A stretch of 29,906 nucleotides of DNA, taken from assembly GCA_024402455.1 (NCBI GenBank), contig JAKSTS010000011.1, forward strand, positions 1 to 29,906, written 5' to 3'. Positions within the stretch are counted from its first letter, which is position 1. Every line of letters starts with the position of its first letter. The position numbers were made by a program, and so were the translations under genes. The DNA is from Treponemataceae bacterium. GTDB taxonomy: Bacteria > Spirochaetota > Spirochaetia > Treponematales > Treponemataceae. The notes under the pieces were generated by a model, which was given only the letters and a program-made list of their open reading frames with translations, had not been told where the DNA came from and searched no databases. Shown here piece after piece: positions 1 to 8,825 of the stretch.

Positions 1-21
1 AGTCACTTCATCTCACTAAAA

Positions 22-36
22 TGCAAATGATTTGCA
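22..36. promoter_or_regulatory. Candidate Zur/Fur operator upstream of the zinc operon
   Basis: TGCAAAT-G-ATTTGCA is a perfect 7-1-7 inverted repeat, the architecture typical of Fur-family (Fur, PerR, Zur) operators. It ends 33 nt before the start codon of the Fur-family gene. A TAAAAT sequence at 17-22 could be the -10 box, which would place the operator over the transcription start. Autoregulation by the encoded repressor is inferred. Confidence 0.6.
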
Positions 37-69
37 AATTAACATTCAAGCAAACAGACATAACAGAAA

Positions 70-489
70 ATGCAGAAAAATTATCACACAAAATGCAAAG
101 ACTCGATAATAAGCTTTATTGAACAGCGCAAAGACACAACATTTACAGCAGCAGATGTACTCAATTTTTTAAATAAGCAGAATCTGACTGTCAATGTAAC
201 GACAGTCTACCGCAATATAGAAAAATTAACAGAAACCGGAGTTCTAATAAAACGCAAATCGGCAGACAGCGAAAGCTGCGAATATCAGACGGCAACAGTA
301 AACAGCTGCCACAATCACATTCACATGCAGTGCAGCAGCTGCGGCAAACTTTTTCATCTTGAATGCGACTTTATGCACGATATTGCAAAGCACTTGAACG
401 AACACCACCATTTTGCACTGGACTGCACGGATTCTATGTTAAAAGGTCTTTGCGAACAGTGCCGGAAAGGCAAATATGATTCAATCTGA
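70..489 (+). CDS. zur: Fur-family transcriptional repressor, probably zinc-responsive (Zur-like)
   Basis: This 139-residue protein has the size and domain order of the Fur family. A winged helix-turn-helix lies at about residues 26-61, with the family hallmark TTVYRN at 44-49. The C-terminal dimerisation and metal domain carries two CxxC pairs (C88/C91 and C128/C131) that would hold a structural zinc. A His-rich stretch (H81, H83, H85 and HHH at 112-114) could be the sensory site. The gene opens a zinc uptake operon and overlaps znuA by 14 nt, so zinc sensing is more likely than iron or peroxide sensing, although the sequence alone does not exclude PerR. No good Shine-Dalgarno precedes the ATG. 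The operator candidate at 22-36 suggests autoregulation. The Fur-family call is firm; the zinc specificity comes from context. Confidence 0.85.
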   Translation: MQKNYHTKCKDSIISFIEQRKDTTFTAADVLNFLNKQNLTVNVTTVYRNIEKLTETGVLIKRKSADSESCEYQTATVNSCHNHIHMQCSSCGKLFHLECDFMHDIAKHLNEHHHFALDCTDSMLKGLCEQCRKGKYDSI

Positions 490-1543
490 ATTTTCTAAAA
501 GTAACATGGGAGCAATTATTAAATTGAAAAAACATTATCTTTTTGCTTTATTTATGATTTTTTGTTTTTTATTTTCTTTTTCAAGCTGCACAAAAGCAAA
601 TTCTAAACAGACAGAAAAAATCAACATTGTCTGCACGACTTTTCCTCAATACGACTGGACAAATAATATCATAAAAGGATTTGAAGATAATTTTTCAGTA
701 TTTCTGCTCATGGACAAAGGTTCAGACCTGCATAATTATCAGCCGACAGCACAGGACATGATAAAAATTGCTTCAAGCGATTTATTCATTCATGTCGGCG
801 GTGAATCTGACATATGGATCAAAGATTTTTTAAGTGAATCGACAGACAAAAACAGGACAGTGCTCAATCTTGTAAACATGCTTGGTGACAGAGCAAAAAT
901 TACAGAAACTGTTGAAGGCATGCAGGAAACGCACCACCACGACGATGACGAAGACTGCGACGAATGTGAACACGAACACCATCACGATGAAGCACATGAA
1001 CTCAACCACAACGATGAACATGTCTGGCTTTCGCTTAAAAATGCAGAATTTTTTGTAAACCAGATTGCAAATGCAATTGCAGAAACCGACACAAAAAATG
1101 CTCAGGCATACAAAGAAAATGCAGCAAAATATTCAGCTGAACTTGCAGCAATTGATGAACAGTTCAGTGAAATGGTTGATAATTCAAAACGCAAGACAGT
1201 TCTCTTTGGAGACAGATTTCCATTCAGATATTTAGTTGATGATTACGGTCTAGACTACTTTGCAGCTTTTTCAGGCTGCAGTGCAGAATCAGAAGCAAGT
1301 TTTGAAACAATCGCATTTTTATCAGGCAAGGTTTCAGAATTAAAACTGCCGGTTGTTTTCGCAATCGAAGATTCTGACAAAAAAATCGCACAGAGCATTA
1401 TATCAAATGCAAAAGACACAGACGCAAAAATACTTGTACTTGATTCAATGCAGTCTGTAACTTCAAAAGATATAGCAGCCGGTGCAAGTTATCTTGGCAC
1501 AATGAAAAATAATCTTGAAATGCTGAAAATTGCACTTAACTAG
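476..1543 (+). CDS. znuA: Zinc ABC transporter substrate-binding lipoprotein (ZnuA-like)
   Basis: Captures zinc outside the cytoplasmic membrane and passes it to ZnuB. The 355-residue protein starts with a long signal peptide ending in a lipobox, SFSSC, with C38 as the lipidated residue, so it is membrane-anchored. The cluster A-1 fold is supported by H86 in LHNYQP and H182 in the DEHVWLS motif, the usual metal ligands. A charged His/Asp/Glu loop spans residues 153-182 and also contains a CDEC pair (C161/C164). The ATG at 476 is chosen because GGAAAGG (464-470) sits 5 nt upstream. A second ATG at 506 lacks such a site and would still keep the signal peptide. The gene overlaps the repressor gene, implying translational coupling. 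Family and metal are well supported; manganese specificity is less likely given the His-rich loop. Confidence 0.9.
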   Translation: MIQSEFSKSNMGAIIKLKKHYLFALFMIFCFLFSFSSCTKANSKQTEKINIVCTTFPQYDWTNNIIKGFEDNFSVFLLMDKGSDLHNYQPTAQDMIKIASSDLFIHVGGESDIWIKDFLSESTDKNRTVLNLVNMLGDRAKITETVEGMQETHHHDDDEDCDECEHEHHHDEAHELNHNDEHVWLSLKNAEFFVNQIANAIAETDTKNAQAYKENAAKYSAELAAIDEQFSEMVDNSKRKTVLFGDRFPFRYLVDDYGLDYFAAFSGCSAESEASFETIAFLSGKVSELKLPVVFAIEDSDKKIAQSIISNAKDTDAKILVLDSMQSVTSKDIAAGASYLGTMKNNLEMLKIALN

Positions 1544-1558
1544 AAAGGAAATATTTTA

Positions 1559-2248
1559 ATGGCATATATTACAGCTGAAAATTTGCAGTTAGGTTATGAC
1601 AGCACGCCAGTTGCTTCTCCTCTTTCATTTTCTGTCAATAAAGGCGATTATTTATGCATTATCGGAGAAAACGGTTCGGGCAAAAGCACGCTTGTAAAGA
1701 CAATACTTAAGCTCATCAAGCCGCTTTCCGGCACACTTGAAACAGGTGACGGACTTCTGCCTAACGAAATCGGCTATCTTCCGCAGCAAAACGCCATTCA
1801 AAAAGATTTTCCGGCTTCTGTTTTTGAAATTGTCCTTTCCGGCACTCTGCCCAAATGCGGTTTCCGCCCGTTTTATGGCAAAGCTGAAAAGCAGCTTGCA
1901 TTAGACTGCATTGAAAAAATGGGAATAACAAACCTCAAAGACACATGCTACCGCACCCTTTCAGGCGGTCAGCAGCAGAGGGTGCTTCTGGCAAGGGCTT
2001 TATGTGCAACTTCAAAAATCATTCTGCTTGACGAACCTGTAACAGGGCTTGATCCAAAAGCAACAAATGAACTTTACAGACTTATAAAAACGCTCAATAC
2101 AGAAGGCATAACAGTAATCATGATTTCACATGACATTACAGGCGCATTACCATACGCAAGTCATGTGCGTTGCATTCAGCAGGGCAAAAGTTATTTCTGC
2201 ACTTCAGCAGAATATGCGCACATACACAAGGAGATGTTCAGCAAATGA
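1559..2248 (+). CDS. znuC: Zinc ABC transporter ATP-binding protein (ZnuC-like)
   Basis: This 229-residue ATPase energises zinc import on the inner face of the membrane. The Walker A motif GENGSGKST is at residues 36-44, a Q-loop region with LPQQ follows at 74-77, the ABC signature LSGGQQQR is at 134-141, and Walker B IILLDEP is at 154-160. An H-loop ISHD lies further on. Length and motif order fit the metal-ion (MZT) ABC ATPases. AAAGGA precedes the ATG by about 10 nt. The gene begins 15 nt after znuA, and its stop codon overlaps the znuB start as ATGA, so the three are one transcript. Confidence 0.92.
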   Translation: MAYITAENLQLGYDSTPVASPLSFSVNKGDYLCIIGENGSGKSTLVKTILKLIKPLSGTLETGDGLLPNEIGYLPQQNAIQKDFPASVFEIVLSGTLPKCGFRPFYGKAEKQLALDCIEKMGITNLKDTCYRTLSGGQQQRVLLARALCATSKIILLDEPVTGLDPKATNELYRLIKTLNTEGITVIMISHDITGALPYASHVRCIQQGKSYFCTSAEYAHIHKEMFSK

Positions 2249-3093
2249 CAGATACATCAATTTTTGCAACATTGCAGTTTTACTTAGGCTTTCCTTTTGT
2301 GCGCTATGCACTGATTGTCGGCGTTTTAATAGCACTCTGCTCTTCTCTCTTTGGCGTTACACTTGTTTTAAAACGATATTCATTTATTGGCGACGGACTT
2401 TCGCACGTTGCTTTTGGTGCAATGGCTGTAGCAACAATTTTTAATTTTGTAAGCAGCACTGTAATCATTATGCCTGTTACAATTCTTGCAGCAATTCTTT
2501 TGCTGCGTACAGGTCAGAACACAAAAATTAAAGGCGACGCCGCCATTGCAATGCTGTCAGTCGGTTCGCTTGCAATCGGCTATCTTATTCTCAATATTTT
2601 TTCAACTTCAGCAAACATTACAGGAGATGTATGCAGCACGCTGTTCGGTTCAACTTCAATCTTGACATTAACCAAGAGCGAAGTAATTCTCTGCGCCGCA
2701 CTTTCTGTTTTTGTAGTTGTTTTTTTTGTACTGTTTTATAACCGCATTTTTTCAGTAACTTTTGATGAAACTTTTGCAAAAGCAACAGGAACAAATGCAG
2801 ATTTATATAATCTTATGATTGCGGTTATTACAGCAATCATAATTGTTCTTGCAATGAACCTTGTCGGCTCTCTTTTAATTTCTGCGCTCATCATTTTTCC
2901 GGCACTTTCTGCAATGCGGCTTTTCAACAATTTTAAAAATGCAGTAATCTGTTCTGCAGTCATTTCTGTTTTCTGTGCAATAATAGGAATTATTCTTTCT
3001 ATACTTTTATCTACTCCGGTCGGTTCAACAATTGTAGCTGCAAATATTGTTGTCTTTGTTATCTGCAGTTTAATAGAAAAGATTTGTCATTAA
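2245..3093 (+). CDS. znuB: Zinc ABC transporter permease (ZnuB-like)
   Basis: This integral membrane protein of 282 residues forms the zinc channel. Hydrophobic segments run through its length, and it contains GDGLSHVAFGAMA, the conserved motif of the ABC-3 metal permease family. The start is placed at 2245, where the ATG overlaps the znuC stop (ATGA), with AAGGAG at 2228-2233. A longer reading from 2170 would add 25 residues encoded inside znuC and is not supported by a ribosome site. No terminator hairpin follows directly. Instead an inverted-repeat element begins within two bases of the stop codon. Confidence 0.9.
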   Translation: MTDTSIFATLQFYLGFPFVRYALIVGVLIALCSSLFGVTLVLKRYSFIGDGLSHVAFGAMAVATIFNFVSSTVIIMPVTILAAILLLRTGQNTKIKGDAAIAMLSVGSLAIGYLILNIFSTSANITGDVCSTLFGSTSILTLTKSEVILCAALSVFVVVFFVLFYNRIFSVTFDETFAKATGTNADLYNLMIAVITAIIIVLAMNLVGSLLISALIIFPALSAMRLFNNFKNAVICSAVISVFCAIIGIILSILLSTPVGSTIVAANIVVFVICSLIEKICH

Positions 3094-3094
3094 A

Positions 3095-3446
3095 TAGCCT
3101 GAATGTCGAGTTATGAAATCCATAGTTGTTTCTGCACTAACAAGACCATAAAAACAATCTGTCATCCCGAATTTATTGATCTTCGGCGCCTTTCAGCTCG
3201 GAATTCCTTAATACAATGGGATGCTGAAACAAATTCAGCATGACAGACAAGGGAAAGTGTCATCCCGAACTAGTTTCGGGATCTGGTCAAACCGTCACCT
3301 TGAATTTATTTCAAGGTCTATTATGTAATGGATGCTGAAACGAGTTCAGCATGACAGAAAGAACGAGTTCAGCATGACGAGAGGGCAAATTCAGCATGAC
3401 ATAATGAAGTTTACATATCTTTTATAAAAACTCGACATTTGGGCTA
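3095..3446. repeat. 352-bp element with 18-bp terminal inverted repeats, filled with palindromic repeat units
   Basis: The left end TAGCCTGAATGTCGAGTT (3095-3112) and the right end (3429-3446) are inverted copies matching at 16 of 18 positions. The core AATGTCGAGTT/AACTCGACATT is perfect. Inside are four copies of TTCAGCATGAC (3234-3244, 3345-3355, 3368-3378, 3390-3400), two of GTCATCCCGAA (3161-3171, 3259-3269), and hairpins ATGCTGAA/TTCAGCAT (3221-3241 and 3332-3352) and CCTTGAA/TTCAAGG (3298-3316). No open reading frame of note is present. It could be a MITE-like non-autonomous element or an array of dispersed intergenic palindromes. A target-site duplication is not evident. Confidence 0.65.
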
Positions 3447-3517
3447 AATAGTGTTTTGCCATTTTAGGCGGTACATTTTAATTTGACTTATTTACCTCTT
3501 CATTATAGACTATCAAA

Positions 3518-3612
3518 TGCATCTACAAAAAGAATAATCTTTTATAGATGCAATATAATTTGATTTCATCCATGTATTGGCTTTTCAAAAAACATCCGAA
3601 AATCAAATTATA
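3518..3612. repeat. Two adjacent long inverted repeats upstream of the chemoreceptor gene
   Basis: TGCATCTA (3518-3525) pairs with TAGATGCA (3545-3552), and the stem continues through AAAAGA/TCTTTT with one bulge. TATAATTTGATTT (3554-3566) pairs perfectly over 13 bp with 3600-3612. They occupy the gene-free stretch 3447-3748. No obvious promoter or gene was seen in the rest of that stretch. The role is unknown. Confidence 0.5.
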
Positions 3613-3748
3613 AATGTCCAAAATTTCACTGGATATTTCTTAAATCTTAGGAATACCCGCACAAACCTGCGTTGCAGATTTCATCATTTACAGCTTCGCC
3701 AGAAAAATTCATTATGAACCCGAAGTTTTTATCTTAATGGAGTTTGAA

Positions 3749-5827
3749 ATGACAGCACAAAAAAGTACTTACATCTTTTCATTAATCTTAATGGGAGCAA
3801 TTCTGCTTTTATGCGGCACCGCTTATTTTGCCATTACACATCAAATGAATTCACAAGCCTGGGAACAGGAACTTGATAAAGTTACAGCAACAAAAACTCT
3901 GTCACTGCAGACATCTGTAGAACGTGATATTGCACTTGTACGCAAATGGGCAGATTCAACAGTAACCAGACAGTTTTTTCTTGATCCGAAAGACGAATAC
4001 TTGAAAAAACTTGCTTTTGATGAATTTTCAGGATACAGAAGAGCATTTTCTTCAAACCAGAATTTCTGGGTCAACAACATAGATTTGCTTTTTTATTCAA
4101 ATGATGCTTATTCATACAAGGTAAACCCAAATGATCCAAACGATTACTGGTATAACATGACAATGTATGAAACAGACGACTATAATTTTAATATTAACTA
4201 CAATGCAAATTTGAATCAAACATGTCTTTGGATAAATGCACCTGTTTTTGAAGGAACTGAATCAATCGGAATAATTGGAACAGGAATTATTCTTGACTCA
4301 TTTCTTGATTCACTTTACAACGGCATAAACGAAAACATTGACATTCTGTTTTTTAATAAAAAATTTGAAATTACAGGTGCAAAAGATGCAAGTATTCTTG
4401 TAGACAAATTGAACATTCTTGAATACAAAAGCATTTTTAAAGAAGATATAGAATCAAAACTTGCAAATACAACAGCTACTCCAAAACTTTTTAAAGTCGG
4501 CGAATATCAATGTGCTTTAGTTTATGTTCCGGCTCTTGACTGGTACATGCTTTCATATGCAAACAGAAAAGTTCCATTATCACAAAATCATGTAATTTTT
4601 TTAACAATCTGCGCAATTATTATTGCAATCATAATTGTTATTTTCAGCTATTTAATGTTCATACGGCAGCTTACAGGTCCGCTTTCCGGCATTTCTTCAA
4701 CAATGAAAAATGTTGCATCAGGCGATTTTACTGCATCATTTGATTATTCTAAACATAACGAAATCGGCAGCCTTACAAACGGATTAAACCAGATTAACAA
4801 TTCTGTTTCAAAAATTATTAACGGAGTTCATGATCAGACAATACTTGTAAACACCGTCAATAAAAACGTAAAAGAATATCTTGATTCATGCACTGCTCTT
4901 TCAGATACAATCGTTGAAGAATTGACATCTGCAACTTTTGCACTTGATAATCAGCAGGACATCATTCAGCACACAGCAATGGTTACAAGCCACAACAAAG
5001 AAGACATCTGTAAATTCGAAGAAATGCTTGACCGCCAGGCAGCACTTCTTGACGATTCTTCTAAAAAAATTGGCGAAATGCTTAATTGTGTAAGCCAGCT
5101 TGGAAACCTGCGCGAACTTGCAACGCAGACAATGACAGACCTTTCTTCAAAATCTGAAGAAGGAAGCACTCATCTTAAGCAGGTAGTAAATCAGATTACA
5201 GAAATTTCAAGCGGTTCTGCAAAACTGCTCGAAACGAACCATCTTATTTCTTCAATTTCAAGTCAGACAAACCTGCTTGCAATGAACGCTTCAATTGAAG
5301 CAGCACATGCAGGAAACGCAGGAAAAGGTTTTGCTGTTGTTGCAGGCGAAATCAGAACACTTGCAGAAAAAACACGTATTCAATCTGAAGAAGTTGAACA
5401 CGTAATAAAAGACATTATCAAATCTGTAGACGGCGTTGTTCAATTTTCTGAAACAACAGAACAGGTTTTCAATAATATTGTAAGCCTTGTTATGCAGGTC
5501 AGCGAAAACTTTACAAGCATGTCGCAGATTATCAGCAAACAGAACGAAATCAGCATCGGCGTTTCTTCTCAGTTAACTGAACTTCAGCAAAGTTCATCAG
5601 ATGTTTCTGATGACTTTACACGAATGAAGGAAGATACTGTTTCTGTAGCAGAAAGTATGCAGGAAGCCGAAGAACACACACAGAAAATGGTAAACGACAT
5701 TACAGTAATTTCAAACCATGCAAAAGATATCAATGTAAGTGTTGGTGCTGTTGCAGAACGTGTTTCTAACACAGAAGAACAGCTTGTTGCACTTGATGAA
5801 AGCTTAAAAGTTTATAAAATCAGCTGA
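3749..5827 (+). CDS. Methyl-accepting chemotaxis protein (transmembrane chemoreceptor)
   Basis: Senses an extracellular or periplasmic ligand and signals through CheA/CheW to the flagella. The start at 3749 gives 692 residues and has GGAG (3739-3742) 6 nt upstream; an ATG at 3737 has no ribosome site. A membrane helix at about residues 6-28 is followed by a roughly 250-residue sensor region resembling a dCACHE domain. A second helix lies near 280-303, then a HAMP domain to about 355, and a long coiled-coil signalling domain. The hairpin tip is seen around 500-545 ([19 protein letters not shown], then [14 protein letters not shown]). The ligand cannot be read from the sequence. The gene stands alone and ends in a strong terminator. 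The family call is certain. Confidence 0.93.
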   Translation: MTAQKSTYIFSLILMGAILLLCGTAYFAITHQMNSQAWEQELDKVTATKTLSLQTSVERDIALVRKWADSTVTRQFFLDPKDEYLKKLAFDEFSGYRRAFSSNQNFWVNNIDLLFYSNDAYSYKVNPNDPNDYWYNMTMYETDDYNFNINYNANLNQTCLWINAPVFEGTESIGIIGTGIILDSFLDSLYNGINENIDILFFNKKFEITGAKDASILVDKLNILEYKSIFKEDIESKLANTTATPKLFKVGEYQCALVYVPALDWYMLSYANRKVPLSQNHVIFLTICAIIIAIIIVIFSYLMFIRQLTGPLSGISSTMKNVASGDFTASFDYSKHNEIGSLTNGLNQINNSVSKIINGVHDQTILVNTVNKNVKEYLDSCTALSDTIVEELTSATFALDNQQDIIQHTAMVTSHNKEDICKFEEMLDRQAALLDDSSKKIGEMLNCVSQLGNLRELATQTMTDLSSKSEEGSTHLKQVVNQITEISSGSAKLLETNHLISSISSQTNLLAMNASIEAAHAGNAGKGFAVVAGEIRTLAEKTRIQSEEVEHVIKDIIKSVDGVVQFSETTEQVFNNIVSLVMQVSENFTSMSQIISKQNEISIGVSSQLTELQQSSSDVSDDFTRMKEDTVSVAESMQEAEEHTQKMVNDITVISNHAKDINVSVGAVAERVSNTEEQLVALDESLKVYKIS

Positions 5828-5856
5828 TTAATCTTTTACAGCTAAAAACTTTACAT

Positions 5857-5902
5857 AAAGTCCTTTTGTTTTTGTTCATTTCAAAATCAAAAGGACTTTT
5901 TT
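5857..5902 (+). terminator. Rho-independent terminator after the chemoreceptor gene
   Basis: AAAGTCCTTTTG (5857-5868) and CAAAAGGACTTT (5888-5899) form a perfect 12-bp stem that runs into a T tract, 30 nt after the stop codon. Confidence 0.85.
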
Positions 5903-6097
5903 ATGCTATTTTAAAATACAGAAATAAGTAAGAACAAATTCTGGCACAGAGCCTCGAAGCATTCAATCTTTATATAATTAAAAACTGAAGCTAAAACCGC
6001 ATATTTTCATACATTGCAACATTACTCAATTCGTGGTAACATTTGCCAATTATATCTAGATACCACTACAAGCCAGTTGTGGAAAAAGGAGAATAAA

Positions 6098-7543
6098 ATG
6101 GCAAACGAAAAAGATGCGCACGCATGTACGCTCGACAAAATTATCAGTCTTTGTAAAAGACGTGGTTTTGTCTATCAGGCATCAGAAATTTACGGCGGAA
6201 TGGCTGGCGCATGGGACTATGGTCCTCTCGGCGTAGAGTTTAAACGCAATATTCAAAATGAATGGTGGCATTACATGACACAGCTTCATGATGATGTTGT
6301 TGGTCTTGATTCCGCAATTTTCCAACATCATACTACATGGGAAGCATCTGGACATGTCGGACACTTTTCAGATCCAATGGTTGACTGCTGCGAATGCAAA
6401 GCCAGATTCCGTGCAGACACAATTATTGAAGAATACTGTGAAAATCATAATGCAAAAACAGAAAAACCTGTAGATACAATGAGTCATGAAGAAATGAAAG
6501 CCTTCATTGACGCAAATATAAACTGCCCTACTTGCGGCAAACATTCATGGACAGATGTCCGCGAATTCAACCTTATGTTCAAAACACATCAGGGACCAGT
6601 TGCAACAGAAGCTTCTCTTGTTTATCTTCGTCCTGAAACATGTCAGGGAATTTTTACAGATTTCAAGAGCATCGTGCAGTCAAACCGCATGAAAGTTCCG
6701 TTTGGTGTTGCACAGGTAGGAAAATCATTCCGCAACGAAATCATTTTCAAAAACTTCATTTTCCGCACATGTGAATTTGAACAGATGGAAATGGAATATT
6801 TCTGCAAACCAGGCACAGAAGACGAAACATTTGACAGATGGCGCAAAGACCGCTGGCAGTTCTATTTGAAATATGGCATCAAAGAAGAAAATCTCAAATG
6901 GCACCACCACGACAAACTTGCACATTATGCAAAAGATGCTTACGATATTACATATAATTTCCCAATCGGTTTTGAAGAAATTGAAGGAATCCACAGCCGC
7001 ACAGACTTCGATCTTTCTCAGCATATGAAATATTCAAAGAAAGACATGAGCTATATCGATCAGGATGACGGCAACAAGAAATATGTTCCATATGTAATCG
7101 AAACATCTGCAGGTCTTAACCGCAACTTCCTTATGTTCCTCTGCGAAGCATATGAAGAACAGAATGTAGGAACAGACGGTGCAGAAGATTACCGCACAGT
7201 TCTTCATCTTGACCCGCGTCTTGCACCAATTACAGTTGCTGTTCTTCCATTGATGAAAAAAGACGGAATGGCAGAAAAAGCAAAAGAAATTCAGCAGGAA
7301 CTCAAAGAGGACTTTGTTACAGACTATGACCAAAGCGGCACAGTCGGCAAACGTTACCGCCGCCAGGATGAAGTTGGAACACCTTTCTGTGTAACAATTG
7401 ACCCGGGCACACTTGATTCAAGCAGTCCAGAATACAACACTGTAACCCTCCGTTTCAGAGATTCAATGGAACAGGTTCGCGTACCAGTTTCTGAACTTAC
7501 AGCACGTATTCATCAGGAAATTAAAAACTACACACGCAAATAA
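6098..7543 (+). CDS. glyS: Glycyl-tRNA synthetase (class II, homodimeric type)
   Basis: Attaches glycine to tRNA-Gly in the cytosol. The ATG at 6098 is chosen because AAGGAG (6086-6091) lies 6 nt upstream. The open frame extends 28 codons further back without a ribosome site. The protein has 481 residues, near the usual length of the alpha2 GlyRS family. Class II features include GGMAGAWDYGPLG near the N-terminus, RPETCQGIF (usually RPETAQGIF, so an Ala-to-Cys change), GKSFRNEI of motif 2, and a C-terminal anticodon-binding domain beginning near LAPITVAVLPL. Cysteine pairs (CCEC and CPTC) in the inserted region resemble the zinc site of bacterial GlyRS. The gene appears monocistronic with hairpins after it. 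The call is secure. Confidence 0.95.
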   Translation: MANEKDAHACTLDKIISLCKRRGFVYQASEIYGGMAGAWDYGPLGVEFKRNIQNEWWHYMTQLHDDVVGLDSAIFQHHTTWEASGHVGHFSDPMVDCCECKARFRADTIIEEYCENHNAKTEKPVDTMSHEEMKAFIDANINCPTCGKHSWTDVREFNLMFKTHQGPVATEASLVYLRPETCQGIFTDFKSIVQSNRMKVPFGVAQVGKSFRNEIIFKNFIFRTCEFEQMEMEYFCKPGTEDETFDRWRKDRWQFYLKYGIKEENLKWHHHDKLAHYAKDAYDITYNFPIGFEEIEGIHSRTDFDLSQHMKYSKKDMSYIDQDDGNKKYVPYVIETSAGLNRNFLMFLCEAYEEQNVGTDGAEDYRTVLHLDPRLAPITVAVLPLMKKDGMAEKAKEIQQELKEDFVTDYDQSGTVGKRYRRQDEVGTPFCVTIDPGTLDSSSPEYNTVTLRFRDSMEQVRVPVSELTARIHQEIKNYTRK

Positions 7544-7553
7544 TTTTCACAAG

Positions 7554-7638
7554 CTGTCATAAAAGATATTATAAATCTTTTATGACAGACTTATAAAATC
7601 TGCGGTTTTAAGATATTAATTAAAGCTGCAGATTTTTA
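7554..7638 (+). terminator. Tandem hairpins after glyS, the second terminator-like
   Basis: A perfect 14-bp stem (7554-7567 with 7575-7588) begins 10 nt after the stop but has no T tract. A second stem, AAAATCTGC (7595-7603) with GCAGATTTT (7628-7636), ends in a T run at 7633-7637 and probably terminates transcription. The first hairpin could protect the 3' end of the mRNA. Confidence 0.6.
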
Positions 7639-7653
7639 TTTAAGGCTTTTATT

Positions 7654-8691
7654 ATGGAATATGTCCCGTTAGGAAAAACAAAACTTCTTGTAAGTCGCAC
7701 AGCTTTTGGTGCATTGCCAATTCAACGCGTAAAAGATACATCTGAAGCAACAAAAATTATACGCAAAGCATATGATTCTGGTATAAATTTTTTTGATACA
7801 GCCCGCGCCTACAGCGACAGCGAAAAGAAACTTGCTTCTGCATTGTGCGACGTGCGCAATGATATAGTTTTTGCAACAAAAAGTGCTGCAAAAACAGCCG
7901 AAGCCATTCTTGAAGACCTTCATACAAGCCTTGAAAACCTTCATACTGAATATATCGATATTTATCAGCTTCATAATCCTTCTTTTGTGCCAAAGCCAGG
8001 AGACGGAACAAATATTTATGAAACACTAAAAAAAGCACAGCAACAGGGAAAAATCCGCTTTATCGGCATTACAAATCATTCGCGGATTTTGGCTTTAGAC
8101 GCTGCCCTTTCCGGTCTTTATGACACAGTTCAATATCCTTTCAGCCTGCTTTCTTCTCAAGAGGAAATTGACTTAGTAAAAATGTGCGGTCAGCTTGACA
8201 TCGGCTTTATTGCAATGAAAGCACTTTGCGGCGGACTTTTGACAAACGTTCCGCTTGCTTTTGGTTTTATAAGACAATTTGAAAATGTAATTCCAATCTG
8301 GGGCATCCAAAAACAGGAAGAACTTGAACAGATTTTGTCATTAGAAAATGAACCGCCTGTAATTGATGACGACTTTAATGCACAAATTGAAAACGAACGA
8401 AAAGAACTTGCAATTAATTTTTGCAGAAGCTGCGGTTATTGCCAGCCATGTCCTGCAAATATTCCAATAGAAAATGCAAACAGAATGAGCCAGCTTTTAA
8501 AGCGCGCACCAAAAGAAGTCTGGCTTACACCAGAATGGAACGAAAAAATGAGCCGCATTGAAAACTGCACAAAATGCGGTGCATGTGCAGAGCGCTGTCC
8601 GTATCATTTAAAACCATACGAAACACTGCCGGCGCATTTAGAAGATTTTCAAAAACAGTACAAAGAATTTCATGCAGAAACACATGAATAA
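7654..8691 (+). CDS. Aldo/keto reductase with C-terminal double [4Fe-4S] ferredoxin-like domain
   Basis: Likely a cytosolic oxidoreductase acting on an aldehyde or ketone; the substrate is unknown. The first 240 residues form an aldo/keto reductase barrel with the full catalytic tetrad visible: D48, Y53, K76 and H107. The C-terminus carries two cysteine clusters, C257-C260-C263-C266 (CRSCGYCQPCP) and C305-C308-C311-C315 (CTKCGACAERCP), as in bacterial ferredoxin modules. This fused architecture is a known subfamily often annotated only as 'aldo/keto reductase' or 'Fe-S oxidoreductase'. The iron-sulfur tail suggests exchange of electrons with ferredoxin rather than simple NADPH use. AAGG (7642-7645) sits 8 nt before the ATG. 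The gene is flanked by terminators on both sides and looks monocistronic. Confidence 0.88.
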   Translation: MEYVPLGKTKLLVSRTAFGALPIQRVKDTSEATKIIRKAYDSGINFFDTARAYSDSEKKLASALCDVRNDIVFATKSAAKTAEAILEDLHTSLENLHTEYIDIYQLHNPSFVPKPGDGTNIYETLKKAQQQGKIRFIGITNHSRILALDAALSGLYDTVQYPFSLLSSQEEIDLVKMCGQLDIGFIAMKALCGGLLTNVPLAFGFIRQFENVIPIWGIQKQEELEQILSLENEPPVIDDDFNAQIENERKELAINFCRSCGYCQPCPANIPIENANRMSQLLKRAPKEVWLTPEWNEKMSRIENCTKCGACAERCPYHLKPYETLPAHLEDFQKQYKEFHAETHE

Positions 8692-8737
8692 CGCAAATTT
8701 TCAACTGCTGCAAATCTAAAAATTTATTAAAACACCT

Positions 8738-8780
8738 CTAAAAAGTGCGTTTTTAACATAACGGCACACTTTTTAGTTTT
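8738..8780 (+). terminator. Rho-independent terminator after the aldo/keto reductase gene
   Basis: CTAAAAAGTG (8738-8747) pairs with CACTTTTTAG (8767-8776) and is followed by TTTT. It lies 46 nt after the stop codon. Confidence 0.7.
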
Positions 8781-8825
8781 ATCTTTTTTAGTGACAAAAT
8801 GAAAATCTGAGTGTAAGCTTAGTCT

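Noticed and set aside
830..1021. Long - strand frame opposite znuA
   Set aside because: It is the shadow of the His/Asp-rich loop, giving Val/Phe repeats; no start signal.
3095..3446. Interpretation of the repeat-filled spacer as a CRISPR array
   Set aside because: Repeat units are short (11 bp), irregularly spaced, palindromic and have no uniform spacers or cas genes nearby.
3737..3748. Start codon at 3737 for the chemoreceptor
   Set aside because: No ribosome site precedes it, while its own sequence provides GGAG for the ATG at 3749.
5942..5978. TGGCAC at 5942 and TATAAT at 5973 as a sigma-54 or sigma-70 promoter for glyS
   Set aside because: The sigma-54 -12 element is missing, and no acceptable -35 box lies at the proper distance from TATAAT.
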